Below, piece after piece: positions 8,608 through 17,715 of a stretch of 32,049 nucleotides of DNA (the stretch's first letter is position 1; each line of letters opens with the position of its first letter). The stretch is from Bacteroidales bacterium (GTDB lineage: Bacteria; Bacteroidota; Bacteroidia; Bacteroidales; JAADJA01), in assembly GCA_026984135.1 (NCBI GenBank), contig JALSSR010000267.1, positions 1-32,049 on the forward strand. The letters run 5' to 3'. The notes under the pieces were generated by a model that did not search any database, was not told the origin of the DNA, and saw only the letters and a program-made list of their open reading frames with translations. A program made the position numbers and the translations under genes.

Positions 8608-10299
8608 TTACATTTTTTCATTTACGATATCAAGTATCTCCTTTTGCAATTTTGCAGCTTTACCTTGCAACTCCTGTCCTTTGGCAACTATTTCCTCCAC
8701 ATACTCTTTATCGTCAAGACCTCCTGCATTTATCTTAACATTCAGAAAAGCTCCTTTCACACCTGCGAGGGCTGCAATAGCACCGACACCCGCATCTGAA
8801 ACGGAATTGGGATTTCCTGTTTCAGCCATTGCTTTCATAACTTCCATTGATTCATAACAAAGCGTCATAACCTTAAATGGAACTTCAATTGCATATTTAG
8901 TAGCCTCCTGAATTGCAATATTACGAAGTTTTTTCTCCTCATCCGTTTTCTTAGGCAAACCGAAAGCATCCATTATTTTGTTAAATGCATTTGTATCCTC
9001 ATCAACCATTTTCAGGAGTTCGGTTTGGAAGTATTTTCCTTTTTCCGCCCATTGCGAAAACTCTTCCCAGCGGTCGTCCCAGCCGCGCTTATGCGATGAA
9101 AGGTTAGCCACCATTGTTCCAAGAGCGGCACCCATAGCACCCATAGCAGCAGAAATGGAGCCTCCTCCCGGAGCGGGTGATTCCGATGCAGTCTCTTCCG
9201 TAAATCCCGAAACCGACATATCAACCAACTTTTTCCGTGCTTTGTCCTCCAGAATGTATTCAATTATCTTCTTATCGGGATCAAAAGGCCCAAGTTCGTC
9301 AAGCCCGAGCGACTTGACGGCAATTTTTATTATCTCCCTGTCGGGAATACCCAATGAGCGTTTTTGCATTTTCAGATAGAACTTACCTGCATCAAGCATA
9401 GCCTTTAGAGGTATAACGCCGACAAGCTCCGATCCCGTCACTCTGACGCCTCTTGCTTCGGCACTCTTTTTGACAGCCTCAAAGGCCTCATGAACTGATG
9501 TAACCGTTATGTCAGTCAGGTTCATAGAAATTTGGGCTATGCCATATTCTTCTATAAACCACCCTATTGCCTTAACTTTTTTCAGTAATCCGGGAGTATA
9601 AACAGGTTTTCCGTTTTCATCCTTAACTATTTTACCCGTCAGCGGGTTTCCTTCACGTTTAATCCTGCCGCGCTCTCTTACGTCGAAAGCAATCGCATTG
9701 GCACGGCGCGTTGAGGTCGTATTGAGATTAACATTGTATGCAACAAGAAAATTACGGGCACTGACGGCAGTAGCACCTGTTTTAACAACGTGCTCGTTAA
9801 ATTCGGCAGGACCCCAGTCGGGCTTCCAGTGCGGGTCGGCAAGTTTTTCTTTCAGACCTTCATATTCACCCGAACGGCAATTGGCAAGATTCCGCCGTTC
9901 CTCGCTAAAGGCAGCAAACTCGTAATTATAAACGGGAATACCAAGCTCCTCCCCTATTCTTTTTCCAAGATTGCGTGCAAGCTCAACGGTCTCCTCCATT
10001 GTGATATTAGCCACCGGAACCAACGGACATACATCCGTAGCCCCAAAACGGGGATGCGCTCCCGAATGTTTGCTCATATCAATCAATTCGGAAGCTTTTT
10101 TTACTACTCTGAAAGCAGCTTCACAAACTTCATCGGGCGTTCCCACAAAGGTTATTACCGTTCTGTTTGTAGCTTTTCCGGGATCAACATCAATAAGTCG
10201 TACACCTTCAACGGTCTCAACGACATCCGTTACCTGTTTTATTATATTCTCATCGCGGCCCTCGCTGATATTAGGAACACATTCTATAAGTTTTTGCAT
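8608..10299 (-). CDS. ftcD: Bifunctional glutamate formimidoyltransferase / formimidoyl-THF cyclodeaminase
   Basis: This 563-residue fusion carries out the last step of histidine degradation. It moves the formimino group of formiminoglutamate to tetrahydrofolate, then releases ammonia to give methenyl-THF. The N-terminal transferase begins IECVPNISEGRD (5-16) and has SKHSGAHPRFGATDVCPLVP (77-96). Its His82 lies at the number of the catalytic His of mammalian FTCD (from memory). The C-terminal transferase subdomain covers about 182-326. The cyclodeaminase is the helical domain from about 356 to the end, with ESPAPGGGSISAAMGAMGAA (373-392). The fused mammalian-like form is common in Bacteroidota. 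HutI lies upstream on the same strand; HutH and HutU are not in the window. Confidence 0.95.
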   Translation of the reverse strand: MQKLIECVPNISEGRDENIIKQVTDVVETVEGVRLIDVDPGKATNRTVITFVGTPDEVCEAAFRVVKKASELIDMSKHSGAHPRFGATDVCPLVPVANITMEETVELARNLGKRIGEELGIPVYNYEFAAFSEERRNLANCRSGEYEGLKEKLADPHWKPDWGPAEFNEHVVKTGATAVSARNFLVAYNVNLNTTSTRRANAIAFDVRERGRIKREGNPLTGKIVKDENGKPVYTPGLLKKVKAIGWFIEEYGIAQISMNLTDITVTSVHEAFEAVKKSAEARGVRVTGSELVGVIPLKAMLDAGKFYLKMQKRSLGIPDREIIKIAVKSLGLDELGPFDPDKKIIEYILEDKARKKLVDMSVSGFTEETASESPAPGGGSISAAMGAMGAALGTMVANLSSHKRGWDDRWEEFSQWAEKGKYFQTELLKMVDEDTNAFNKIMDAFGLPKKTDEEKKLRNIAIQEATKYAIEVPFKVMTLCYESMEVMKAMAETGNPNSVSDAGVGAIAALAGVKGAFLNVKINAGGLDDKEYVEEIVAKGQELQGKAAKLQKEILDIVNEKM

Positions 10300-10360
10300 C
10301 TTTTTTAATTTTATTGATAAATACTTCCGTCGAATTTATCCGACTCAAAAAATTAGTCCG

Positions 10361-10368
10361 CAAAGTTA
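10361..10368 (-). promoter_or_regulatory. -7 box upstream of ftcD
   Basis: The minus strand reads TAACTTTG, matching TAnnTTTG, 61 bp upstream of the ftcD ATG. No clear -33 TTTG lies about 20 bp further upstream, so only the -7 part is supported. Confidence 0.45.
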
Positions 10369-10515
10369 AGAATTGGGATTTAATTGTGAGAGTTTTTGTA
10401 AAAAATATTTTGCACTACGGCAATTAGGATGACTTGCTGCATTCACAATAGAAAAACCATTATTGACAAAAAAGTTAGCATGGCGATTTCTCATTTTACT
10501 CAACCCCCGATTAGT

Positions 10516-10728
10516 TTACTCCTTAAATAATCTTTTCAACATTTCAAAAGGTTCTCCCTCAATATTTTCAGGATCAACACATAAAAAATATTGACCATAA
10601 AACTCTCCATTTACAAATCTATCTTGAAATTTTTTATATGTATTTTTTCGATTGCCATTAACTACAATTTTTAACAAAAGTAAATAAAATATTTTATAAG
10701 AACATTCTGTTTTCCGGTATTTTACCAA
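10516..10728 (-). CDS. Small hypothetical protein
   Basis: A 70-codon frame between hutI and ftcD. The product is basic in its first half with a short hydrophobic run (FYLLLLKIVV, about 14-23). It ends in a more ordinary soluble stretch with VDPENIEGEPFEMLKRLFKE. I do not recognise a family. It could be a genuine small gene or the remnant of a longer one, since the C-terminal half reads like a folded-protein tail. The flanking spacers (10300-10515 and 10729-10777) contain no other gene. Confidence 0.35.
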   Translation of the reverse strand: MVKYRKTECSYKIFYLLLLKIVVNGNRKNTYKKFQDRFVNGEFYGQYFLCVDPENIEGEPFEMLKRLFKE

Positions 10729-10777
10729 AACAATATATGACAGATTGATATTGTCTGTTACTCACAATCATTAATAT

Positions 10778-12016
10778 TTATACAACTATTTTCCCGTTAA
10801 GAATTATCCTGTCCACCTTATTTGTTCCGTAATAATAAGGCATATATTCTATTGTAGGTATATCCTTCGTAATAAACAAATTAGCTCTTTTACCAATGGC
10901 AATTGAGCCAAGTTCATCACTGACTCCCATAGCATAGGCGCTGTTCAGTGTAACGGCATTTATTGCTTCTTCGGGAGTAAGCCTATAGAGGATACTTGCC
11001 ATTGAAAGGATCAGTTGCATATTTCCCGAAGGTGAAGAACCCGGATTAAAATCGCTTGCCATTGCAACCGGAAGACCTGCATCAATCATCTTGCGTGCCG
11101 GGGCATAAACCATTCCGAGAAAGAATGCAGCACCCGGTAGTATAGTCGGCATAGTGTCGGAGTTCAGCAATGCTTTTATCTCTTCTTCGCCGGTGTATTC
11201 AAGATGATCAACCGAAAGGGCTCCATATTTCACACCTGCCTGTATTCCTCCCGAATAGTCAAGTTCATTGGCGTGAATCTTCGGTATCATCCCGTATTTC
11301 AATCCCGCCATCAAAATTCGTTCTGTATCTTCGACGGTAAAAAATCCCCGGTCGCAGAAAACGTCAATATAATCCGCAAGCTCTTCGGCAGCAACCTGAG
11401 GAATCATCTCATTAATAACAACATCCACATAATCCGTCTGTCTTCCGCGGTATTCGGCAGGAATAGAATGAGCACCAAGAAAAGTGGCTTTTATTGACAA
11501 AGGAGAGTTTTCCTTCAAACGCTTTATGACACGAAGCATTTTCAATTCGGTTTCGGTTGTCAGTCCGTACCCGCTTTTAATCTCAACAGCACCTGTACCG
11601 TATGCCGTTATTTCATCAAGTCGCTTCATTGCATCTTCGTATAATTCATCTTCCGAAATCTCAGCCATCTTTTTAGCAGAATTGAGAATTCCTCCTCCCC
11701 TTTTTGCAATTTCCTCGTAAGACAACCCTTTTATCTTATCAACATACTCTATTTCACGGCTTGCCGGATAAACAAGGTGTGTATGCGAATCGCAAAAGGC
11801 CGGAAAAACCATCTTGCCCGTAGCATCTATCACAACTGCATCCTGCAACTCCCCTTGCGGTTGTTCAGCCATTTTACCAAAATCAACAATTTTTCCATCC
11901 TTAATATAAAGAAAGGCATTTTCAATTGTGTTCAGTACAGACATCTCTTTTCCGGCACGATTTGTAACAGGGTCAGACTCAGTCTGAACAAGTTTTTTTA
12001 TATTTTTAATTAGCAT
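10778..12016 (-). CDS. hutI: Imidazolonepropionase
   Basis: HutI hydrolyses imidazolonepropionate to formiminoglutamate, the substrate of the FtcD encoded downstream. It is an amidohydrolase-superfamily TIM barrel with one metal ion. From this start it has 412 residues, the usual family length. Metal and substrate motifs: CDSHTHLVYPASRE (His-x-His at 78 and 80), KSGYGLTTETELKML, HSIPAEYRGR, HANELDYSGGIQAG, SVDHLEYTG and ASDFNPGSSPSGNMQL. The ATG at 12016 (MLIKNIKKL) was chosen because the frame upstream is AT-rich and begins only at a TTG (12064). An ATG two codons earlier (12022) is equally possible. It shares a divergent promoter region with the C10 protease gene. Confidence 0.92.
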   Translation of the reverse strand: MLIKNIKKLVQTESDPVTNRAGKEMSVLNTIENAFLYIKDGKIVDFGKMAEQPQGELQDAVVIDATGKMVFPAFCDSHTHLVYPASREIEYVDKIKGLSYEEIAKRGGGILNSAKKMAEISEDELYEDAMKRLDEITAYGTGAVEIKSGYGLTTETELKMLRVIKRLKENSPLSIKATFLGAHSIPAEYRGRQTDYVDVVINEMIPQVAAEELADYIDVFCDRGFFTVEDTERILMAGLKYGMIPKIHANELDYSGGIQAGVKYGALSVDHLEYTGEEEIKALLNSDTMPTILPGAAFFLGMVYAPARKMIDAGLPVAMASDFNPGSSPSGNMQLILSMASILYRLTPEEAINAVTLNSAYAMGVSDELGSIAIGKRANLFITKDIPTIEYMPYYYGTNKVDRIILNGKIVV

Positions 12017-12119
12017 AGTCATTTTATCCGTTTTAAATTCATCTGCGAAAATAATAAATTGCAACTAACAGTTAACTTAAATTGTCAATAAAAATAGTAA
12101 CTTTTTAAATAAAAAAGCG

Positions 12120-12147
12120 TTGCTAAATTGAAGTTTTTTTATTTTTG
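12120..12147 (+). promoter_or_regulatory. Promoter of the C10 protease gene
   Basis: A -33-like TTG starts at 12120 and, after 17 bp, the -7 box TATTTTTG (12140-12147) matches TAnnTTTG. The ATG follows at 12177, giving a leader of roughly 22-25 nt. The spacing is slightly shorter than the usual 19-21 bp. Confidence 0.6.
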
Positions 12148-12176
12148 CACAAATTAACACTTAAAAACAAGAATTT

Positions 12177-14300
12177 ATGAAACGATTATTACTTGGTCTC
12201 CTGCTTATATCAATTGCAGGAGTAAGTTTTGCTGACAAAGTAGAACTAAAAAAGGCAAAGACTATTGCCAAAAATGCTTACTTCCAAAAACTAAACACTT
12301 ACTCCCGGCCTGTCAGTTTTGATGCACTGCAAATAGCTGACCGGTTTATCATCAAAGCTAACGGTGAAGAAGCTATTTACGCTTTTGACTTCACAAATTA
12401 CGGTTTTATCCTGATAGCTGCCGAAGATGCTATTGAACCGGTACTCGGCTATACATTTGATAATCCGTTTCCTTCCGAGAATCAACCGGAAGGTTTCAGG
12501 GGTGTCATTAATGAGTTTAAAGAGCAAGTTAGCTACCTGAGAGATAATAAAATTGATGCAACGCCGGAGATAGAGCAGCAATGGGATAATCTAATTTCGT
12601 TTGATCCTTCACAATTCACTCCCCAAAAGGGAGACAAGGATATTGACCCCATGCTTACCTGCACATGGAATCAGGATTCACCGTACAATTTCCTTTGCCC
12701 TGAAGATGAAGACGGACCCGGAGGGCATGTCTATGTCGGTTGTGTTGCTACGGCAATGTCACAAATTATGTATTATTGGAGATTCCCGGAACACGGACAA
12801 CATACGAAGAGCTATTACGCCTCGGGATATGGAAATCAAACCGTTAATTTTGAGGAAGCTACGTACGACTGGGATGCAATGGTTGATAACTCCGACTCAA
12901 AATACAATTATGAGATTGCGGAAATAAGCTACCACGCCGGAGTATCCGTTGAGATGATGTACAGCCCGGGAGGTTCCGGAGCTTACAGTCAGGATGTGCC
13001 TTTCGCTCTCAAATATTACTTTAAATATTCAAACAGTTGTGCTTATAAACAACGTCAAAACTATAACCTAACCACCTGGAAAAGTATGGTACAGGCTGAA
13101 TTGGACGATGACTGTCCTGTCTATTATTCCGGGTCAAGTCCGGATGGTGGTCACGCTTTCGTATTGGACGGACGACATGATGCCGACGACACATACCATT
13201 TCAACTTCGGCTGGAGCGGTTCAGGTAACGGATGGTACCTAATCACAAATGCAGGAGGATTCCCGTCAAATCAGGGAATGGTTATAAACATTGTCCCCAA
13301 TGATGACAACTATCCTTATGGTTGTGGAAACAGTGAAAAAACAGCTCTGTACGGAAGCTTTGAAGACGGGAGCGGCCCCATGGAAAATTATGACCAGAAT
13401 GCAGATTGCAGTTGGCTGATAAACCCTCAATCAGATCAGGATTCCGTTACAAGTATTAAAATTGACTTTGTTAAATTTGATACCGATCCCAACGATATTG
13501 TCACAATATATGACGGACCCACTACAAACGATCCCGTATTAGGTACATACTCCGGAACTACGGTTCCGGGCGAAACTATTTTCTCTACCGGAAATCAGGT
13601 TCTTGTAACATTTGTTGCCGACGGAAACGCAACAACCTCTGCAGGCTGGCAACTGGGATATGAAAGTATTCTCCCCTCATATTGCGGTTCTCTCGTAACA
13701 CTTGAAGAGCCTACCGGAACTGTTTCAGACGGGAGCGGAGACTTTTATTATAATGATTTGTCAAATTGTATGTGGAAGATAGCTCCGGTATATGCTTCCG
13801 ATATAACTCTTACTTTTACGGAATTCAATACTGATGTTGAAGATGTTCTTAAAATATACGATGCTTCAAACAATCAGCTTCTTGCTGAGATTTCTGGAGA
13901 ATATACTTCGGGAAATATGCCCGATCCGGTTTTTGCGCAAAGCGGACAGGTATTCCTTATTTTCCAAAGCGACGGATATCTTAACGGCCCGGGATGGTCG
14001 GCCGACTGGGAAATCGGAAATGTAAGTGTTAAGGAACAACTGAACGGAGTTTCTATGCTGAATATATTCCCGAATCCGGCAAACAATGTTCTGAATATCA
14101 GCTTTAAAACCGACAAATCTCAAGCATTTACAGTTAAACTTATGTCGGTGACCGGAGAAGTGGTTTATGAAGAAAATACCGATAATTTCTCCGGAAACTA
14201 TTCCAACAGCATTGATGTTTCATCTTTTGCTAAGGGAGTTTATATTCTTAACCTCTCGAATGAATCCGGAAGTGTTAATAAAAAAGTTGTTATCAGGTAA
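12177..14300 (+). CDS. Secreted C10-family cysteine protease with two CUB domains and T9SS signal
   Basis: A 707-residue exported protease of the streptopain (C10) family. Signal peptide: residues 1-19. A Spi/I69-like propeptide (about 20-150) has the FILIAAEDAIEPVLGYTFD pattern and should keep the enzyme inactive until cleaved. The peptidase domain (about 155-375) has the nucleophile Cys189 in YVGCVATAMSQIMYYW, His326 in GGHAFVLDGR and the NFGWSGSGNGWY motif. Two CUB domains follow (about 383-495 and 503-612), each starting with a CG pair and ending in a GW motif. The last 80 residues are a T9SS type A sorting domain (LNIFPNPANNVLNISF ... GVYILNLS). It is probably cell-surface anchored or released. 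A strong terminator follows. Confidence 0.93.
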   Translation: MKRLLLGLLLISIAGVSFADKVELKKAKTIAKNAYFQKLNTYSRPVSFDALQIADRFIIKANGEEAIYAFDFTNYGFILIAAEDAIEPVLGYTFDNPFPSENQPEGFRGVINEFKEQVSYLRDNKIDATPEIEQQWDNLISFDPSQFTPQKGDKDIDPMLTCTWNQDSPYNFLCPEDEDGPGGHVYVGCVATAMSQIMYYWRFPEHGQHTKSYYASGYGNQTVNFEEATYDWDAMVDNSDSKYNYEIAEISYHAGVSVEMMYSPGGSGAYSQDVPFALKYYFKYSNSCAYKQRQNYNLTTWKSMVQAELDDDCPVYYSGSSPDGGHAFVLDGRHDADDTYHFNFGWSGSGNGWYLITNAGGFPSNQGMVINIVPNDDNYPYGCGNSEKTALYGSFEDGSGPMENYDQNADCSWLINPQSDQDSVTSIKIDFVKFDTDPNDIVTIYDGPTTNDPVLGTYSGTTVPGETIFSTGNQVLVTFVADGNATTSAGWQLGYESILPSYCGSLVTLEEPTGTVSDGSGDFYYNDLSNCMWKIAPVYASDITLTFTEFNTDVEDVLKIYDASNNQLLAEISGEYTSGNMPDPVFAQSGQVFLIFQSDGYLNGPGWSADWEIGNVSVKEQLNGVSMLNIFPNPANNVLNISFKTDKSQAFTVKLMSVTGEVVYEENTDNFSGNYSNSIDVSSFAKGVYILNLSNESGSVNKKVVIR

Positions 14301-14321
14301 TGAGATTTTAAAAAGTAATCT

Positions 14322-14352
14322 AAAAAAGCCTTCCAAACCGGAAGGCTTTTTT
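14322..14352 (+). terminator. Intrinsic terminator after the C10 protease gene
   Basis: GCCTTCC (14328-14334), loop AAACC, GGAAGGC (14340-14346), then a run of six T. With the matching A-run in front, the stem can extend to 13 bp. It starts 22 bp after the stop codon. Confidence 0.9.
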
Positions 14353-14366
14353 ATTTACAAAATGAT

Positions 14367-14374
14367 TATCTTTG
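14367..14374 (+). promoter_or_regulatory. -7 box for the methyltransferase gene
   Basis: TATCTTTG matches TAnnTTTG and lies 16 bp before the ATG at 14391, just beyond the terminator. No convincing -33 element is visible because that position falls in the terminator stem. Confidence 0.4.
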
Positions 14375-14390
14375 ACCCGGATTTTAAATT

Positions 14391-15020
14391 ATGGCAAAAA
14401 CAAAACCTTTCGATAAGAATACTAAATTGTATGAACAGTGGTTTACAAGGAATAATGCTGTTTACAAATCGGAATTGAAAGCCATAAGACATTTTATACC
14501 CGGGCAGGGAAAGGGTATTGAAATAGGAATAGGAAGCGGACTTTTTGCAAAACCGCTCGGCATCAGGGAAGGAATTGACCCGTCGGAAGAGATGATTCGT
14601 CTTTCTGAAAAAAGAGGACTAAAAGTAATAAAAGGTGTTGCCGAAAAGTTGCCTTTTCCTGATGAAAACTATGATTATGCATTGATGGTCACAACAATCT
14701 GTTTTGTTGACGACCCGGAAAAAGCACTTAAAGAAGTTTACAGAATTTTAAAGGGTAACGGTCTGTTTATTATTGCTTTTGTTGATAAAGAGAGTGAAAC
14801 GGGGAAAGATTATTTGAAAAACAAAGAAAAAAGTCTCTTTTACAAGGATGCCGTTTTCTTTTCAACCGGTGAAATCATCAACCTGCTTAATGAAACGGGA
14901 TTTAAGAATCTTGATATTGTTCAAACCGTTTTCGGAAAGCTTGACAAAATAGAGACAATACAAGACTTCTCTTCCGGTTTCGGCAAAGGAAGTTTTATAG
15001 TTATTAAAGCTATCAAATAA
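14391..15020 (+). CDS. Class I SAM-dependent methyltransferase
   Basis: A 209-residue methyltransferase of the Methyltransf_11 type. SAM-binding motif I is GIEIGIGSGLFAKPLG (42-57), followed by the acidic GIDPSEEMI loop (61-69), the VIKGVAEKLPFPDENYDYAL segment and the post-motif region with RILKGNGLFIIAFVDKES. It is cytoplasmic, without signal or membrane segments. The substrate (small molecule, lipid or protein) cannot be told. It sits 10 bp upstream of the ThrRS-editing-like gene and is probably co-transcribed with it and the prolyl oligopeptidase. Confidence 0.85.
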   Translation: MAKTKPFDKNTKLYEQWFTRNNAVYKSELKAIRHFIPGQGKGIEIGIGSGLFAKPLGIREGIDPSEEMIRLSEKRGLKVIKGVAEKLPFPDENYDYALMVTTICFVDDPEKALKEVYRILKGNGLFIIAFVDKESETGKDYLKNKEKSLFYKDAVFFSTGEIINLLNETGFKNLDIVQTVFGKLDKIETIQDFSSGFGKGSFIVIKAIK

Positions 15021-15030
15021 AATCAAAGAT

Positions 15031-15441
15031 ATGAAACTTTTAATGATCTATATGGACAGGTTTGCTTACAAACCCACCATAAAAACCCTCGTTGAGATGG
15101 AAACAATTGAAAAAGGGCGTGAGTTCAAAGATGCACAGGTCGCCTTTATTCATGCTGAAGAGCAGGATATTGAGAATGAGAACAATGTCTTGAAAAAGAC
15201 CCTTAAAAATCTGAAATGGATTGCGGGAAAGAACAGCACCAAAAGAATAGTTCTGCATTCTTTTGCCCACCTTTCGGAAAGCAAAGCAGAGCCGGGTTTC
15301 ACAAAAGCCTTTTTCGACAAGGTTCAAAAACGCCTTGAAGATACGGGATACGAGGTTTATCAAACACCATTCGGATATTTTCTCGACCTTTCGGTTGAAG
15401 CTCCGGGCGTCTCTCTCGCAAGGGTATTTAAAAGTTTATAA
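15031..15441 (+). CDS. Free-standing archaeal-type threonyl-tRNA synthetase editing domain protein
   Basis: This 136-residue protein resembles the N-terminal editing domain of archaeal ThrRS (tRNA-Thr_ED, a DTD-like fold), which removes mischarged serine from tRNA-Thr. Matching features are the first strand MKLLMIYMDRFAY, AFIHAEEQD (39-47), the IVLHSFAHLSESKAEP core (73-88) and TPFGYFLDLSV (112-122). There is no synthetase attached; it is a complete short gene in an operon-like setting (10 bp after the methyltransferase). By recall alignment to Pyrococcus abyssi ThrRS, His83 is kept (His80 here). Tyr120, Lys121 and Glu134 appear as Phe117, Leu118 and Arg131. It may therefore be a binding protein or have a different activity. 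Confidence 0.8.
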   Translation: MKLLMIYMDRFAYKPTIKTLVEMETIEKGREFKDAQVAFIHAEEQDIENENNVLKKTLKNLKWIAGKNSTKRIVLHSFAHLSESKAEPGFTKAFFDKVQKRLEDTGYEVYQTPFGYFLDLSVEAPGVSLARVFKSL

Positions 15442-15475
15442 CTCTTTATTTATTGTTGATGTTAATTGCAAAAAG

Positions 15476-17560
15476 ATGAAAAGGTATTATGTTTTATCAC
15501 TTATAATGATAATGTGCTTTTTTCCCAAAGCGCAAAAATATGAGCCGGTTTATGCAAAAGAAATTCCTGTTATTGATACATTTTACAGCAATTATATAAT
15601 TGAAGACAAATACCGCTGGCTTGAGAACACGGACGGCGAGGATACTAAAGAATGGGTTGATAAAGAAAACGCAATGTCACAAAAATTTTTATCGCGAACG
15701 ACAACTCATACAAACTCTTATAATCTTATTGACAAGTATTCATACGTAAAGTTTGATAATCCGCAAAAAGACGGAGATTACTATTTTACTTTTGCCTACT
15801 ATAACTTCGGCAATATTCCGGCATTATTTTACCAGTCATCGTTGAACGCCGAGCCTAAATTACTTATTGATCCTAAGTTTATTTCAAGTAAAGACAGAAT
15901 TGTCATTACAGATTACAGCGTTTCAAAAAACTCAAAGTATATGGCCTATCAGTTCAGCAGAAACGGAAGCGACTGGGCTGAGTTAAAAGTTCTTACACTA
16001 CCGGGTGGGATAGATAAAAAAGATCACCTCGTAAATGTAAAGTTCTCTAACATAGCCTGGAAAGACGATGGGTTTTATTACTCTACGTTTTTACGAACGG
16101 GACAATGGGGAAAGGCAATTGGGCAAAAGGTATGCTATCATAAAATCGGAACGGACCAGTCGGAAGACAAGGTTATTTTTAAACGTGAAAAGTCCATTTA
16201 TCTGTTCAGTTTTTTAACCTCTTCAAACGAACGGTTTTTCATCTTGAGAGAAGACAACATTCAACGTGGCACAACCTCATTTTTTTATATTGACTTCAAC
16301 TCCGGACAACCGGCAATCAGACCATTAATTACGAATTTACGAGACGAAGTCAATATTATTGACAGTCATAACGGAAAACTTATTGCCAAAACATTTTTAA
16401 GTGCCAATAACGGTAGTATTGTTGAGATTGACCCGTCAAATCCTACTCAATGGCGATTAATTGTCGAGGGATTTCCCGAAGCGGTTCTTCAAAAAGTTGT
16501 CCCGTTTTCCGACAGAATTGTCGCGGTATATTATATGAAACAGCACCCTGTCATTACAATTTTCAATTATTCCGGAAAAGCATTACACAGTCTGGAGATG
16601 CCTGTGGGAACATCTGTTGATGGACTTAACGGTGAAAGTACCGACGAAAAAATTAATTACTACGTTAAATCATATATTATGCCTCCTGTTGTTTATAATC
16701 TCAACATCAAAACATATAAAGAGAAGGTGGGTAAAATGACAACCATAACCTACGGATACGATGATTTAGTTATTGATGCCGCTGAATATCCGTCAGGTGA
16801 CGGAGTTAAAATCCCAATGCTTATTGTACATAAAAAAGATTTGAAACTCAATGGAGATAATCCGCTTATATTAAAAACTTATGGTGGTTTTGGAATATTT
16901 GAAACTCCATCATTTGATCCGGGAATAGTTTATTTTGTAAAAAAAGGAGGTGTTTTTGCATATGCAAAAGTAAGGGGTGGAGGCGAAAAAGGGTCCGAAT
17001 GGGCTATTGACGGCAGAGGGCTTAATAAACAAAATTCAATTGAGGATTTCATATATGCAGCAAAATATCTAATTAAACAAGGATATACCAACAGCAACAA
17101 ACTTGCAGCACTGGGAGCTTCCAACGGAGGATTGGTTGTGGCTGCTGCAGTAATTCAGCAACCGGAACTTTTCAAGGTTGCCGTACCACAAGTTGCCCCT
17201 CTTGATATGATCAGATTTGAGAATTTTTCTGTCGGACACTGGCTCGTTAATGAATACGGGACGGTTTCAGATAGCCTCGGCTTTGTATCTTTACTTAATT
17301 ACTCTCCCTATCAAAATATCAAAGAAACAATTAACTACCCGTCTATGCTGGTCATCACCTCCGAAAATGATGACAGGGTTCCTCCTTTTCACTCATATAA
17401 ATTCGTTGCAAGATTACAAAACAGACCCGTACAACAAAATCCGATTCTGTTGAAAGTTGAAAAAAATGCGGGTCACTACGGGGCATCAAACCGCTTATTC
17501 TCAATAAAAGAAAAAGCGGAAATATTTGGTTTTATCACGTATGAACTGGAAAACAATTAG
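15476..17560 (+). CDS. Prolyl oligopeptidase (S9A), exported
   Basis: A 694-residue serine peptidase that cuts short peptides after proline. Residues 1-20 look like a signal peptide, so it should work in the periplasm or outside. The N-terminal part has the family entry motif DKYRWLEN, followed by the beta-propeller that screens substrate size. The C-terminal alpha/beta-hydrolase domain has GGGEKGSEW, the nucleophile Ser549 in GASNGGLVVAA, Asp632 in NDDRVPPFHSYKF and His667 in NAGHYGAS, so the triad is complete. The frame is open upstream into the editing-domain gene. The ATG at 15476 was chosen because it gives the signal peptide and lies 34 bp after the previous stop. Confidence 0.92.
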   Translation: MKRYYVLSLIMIMCFFPKAQKYEPVYAKEIPVIDTFYSNYIIEDKYRWLENTDGEDTKEWVDKENAMSQKFLSRTTTHTNSYNLIDKYSYVKFDNPQKDGDYYFTFAYYNFGNIPALFYQSSLNAEPKLLIDPKFISSKDRIVITDYSVSKNSKYMAYQFSRNGSDWAELKVLTLPGGIDKKDHLVNVKFSNIAWKDDGFYYSTFLRTGQWGKAIGQKVCYHKIGTDQSEDKVIFKREKSIYLFSFLTSSNERFFILREDNIQRGTTSFFYIDFNSGQPAIRPLITNLRDEVNIIDSHNGKLIAKTFLSANNGSIVEIDPSNPTQWRLIVEGFPEAVLQKVVPFSDRIVAVYYMKQHPVITIFNYSGKALHSLEMPVGTSVDGLNGESTDEKINYYVKSYIMPPVVYNLNIKTYKEKVGKMTTITYGYDDLVIDAAEYPSGDGVKIPMLIVHKKDLKLNGDNPLILKTYGGFGIFETPSFDPGIVYFVKKGGVFAYAKVRGGGEKGSEWAIDGRGLNKQNSIEDFIYAAKYLIKQGYTNSNKLAALGASNGGLVVAAAVIQQPELFKVAVPQVAPLDMIRFENFSVGHWLVNEYGTVSDSLGFVSLLNYSPYQNIKETINYPSMLVITSENDDRVPPFHSYKFVARLQNRPVQQNPILLKVEKNAGHYGASNRLFSIKEKAEIFGFITYELENN

Positions 17561-17715
17561 CTATCATATAGCAACTATCCGGTAATCAATTGATTAAAAT
17601 AATTACGGATACTACAGATTTACTTTCTCACACTCTAACGACTGACGTCATTTAGAATGTTTTCTAAATTTCACAAAACATTCTTCAAAGACTTCGCTTT
17701 TCACTCTTTTTATTT

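Noticed and set aside
12068-12076. A third LytTR-like site (ACAGTTAAC) in the hutI/C10 divergent region
   Set aside because: It fits the 9-mer consensus but has no partner 21 bp away on either side, so chance is likely in AT-rich DNA.
15263-15475. Longer N-terminus for the prolyl oligopeptidase
   Set aside because: It overlaps the editing-domain gene, has no homologous character and would hide the signal peptide that begins at 15476.
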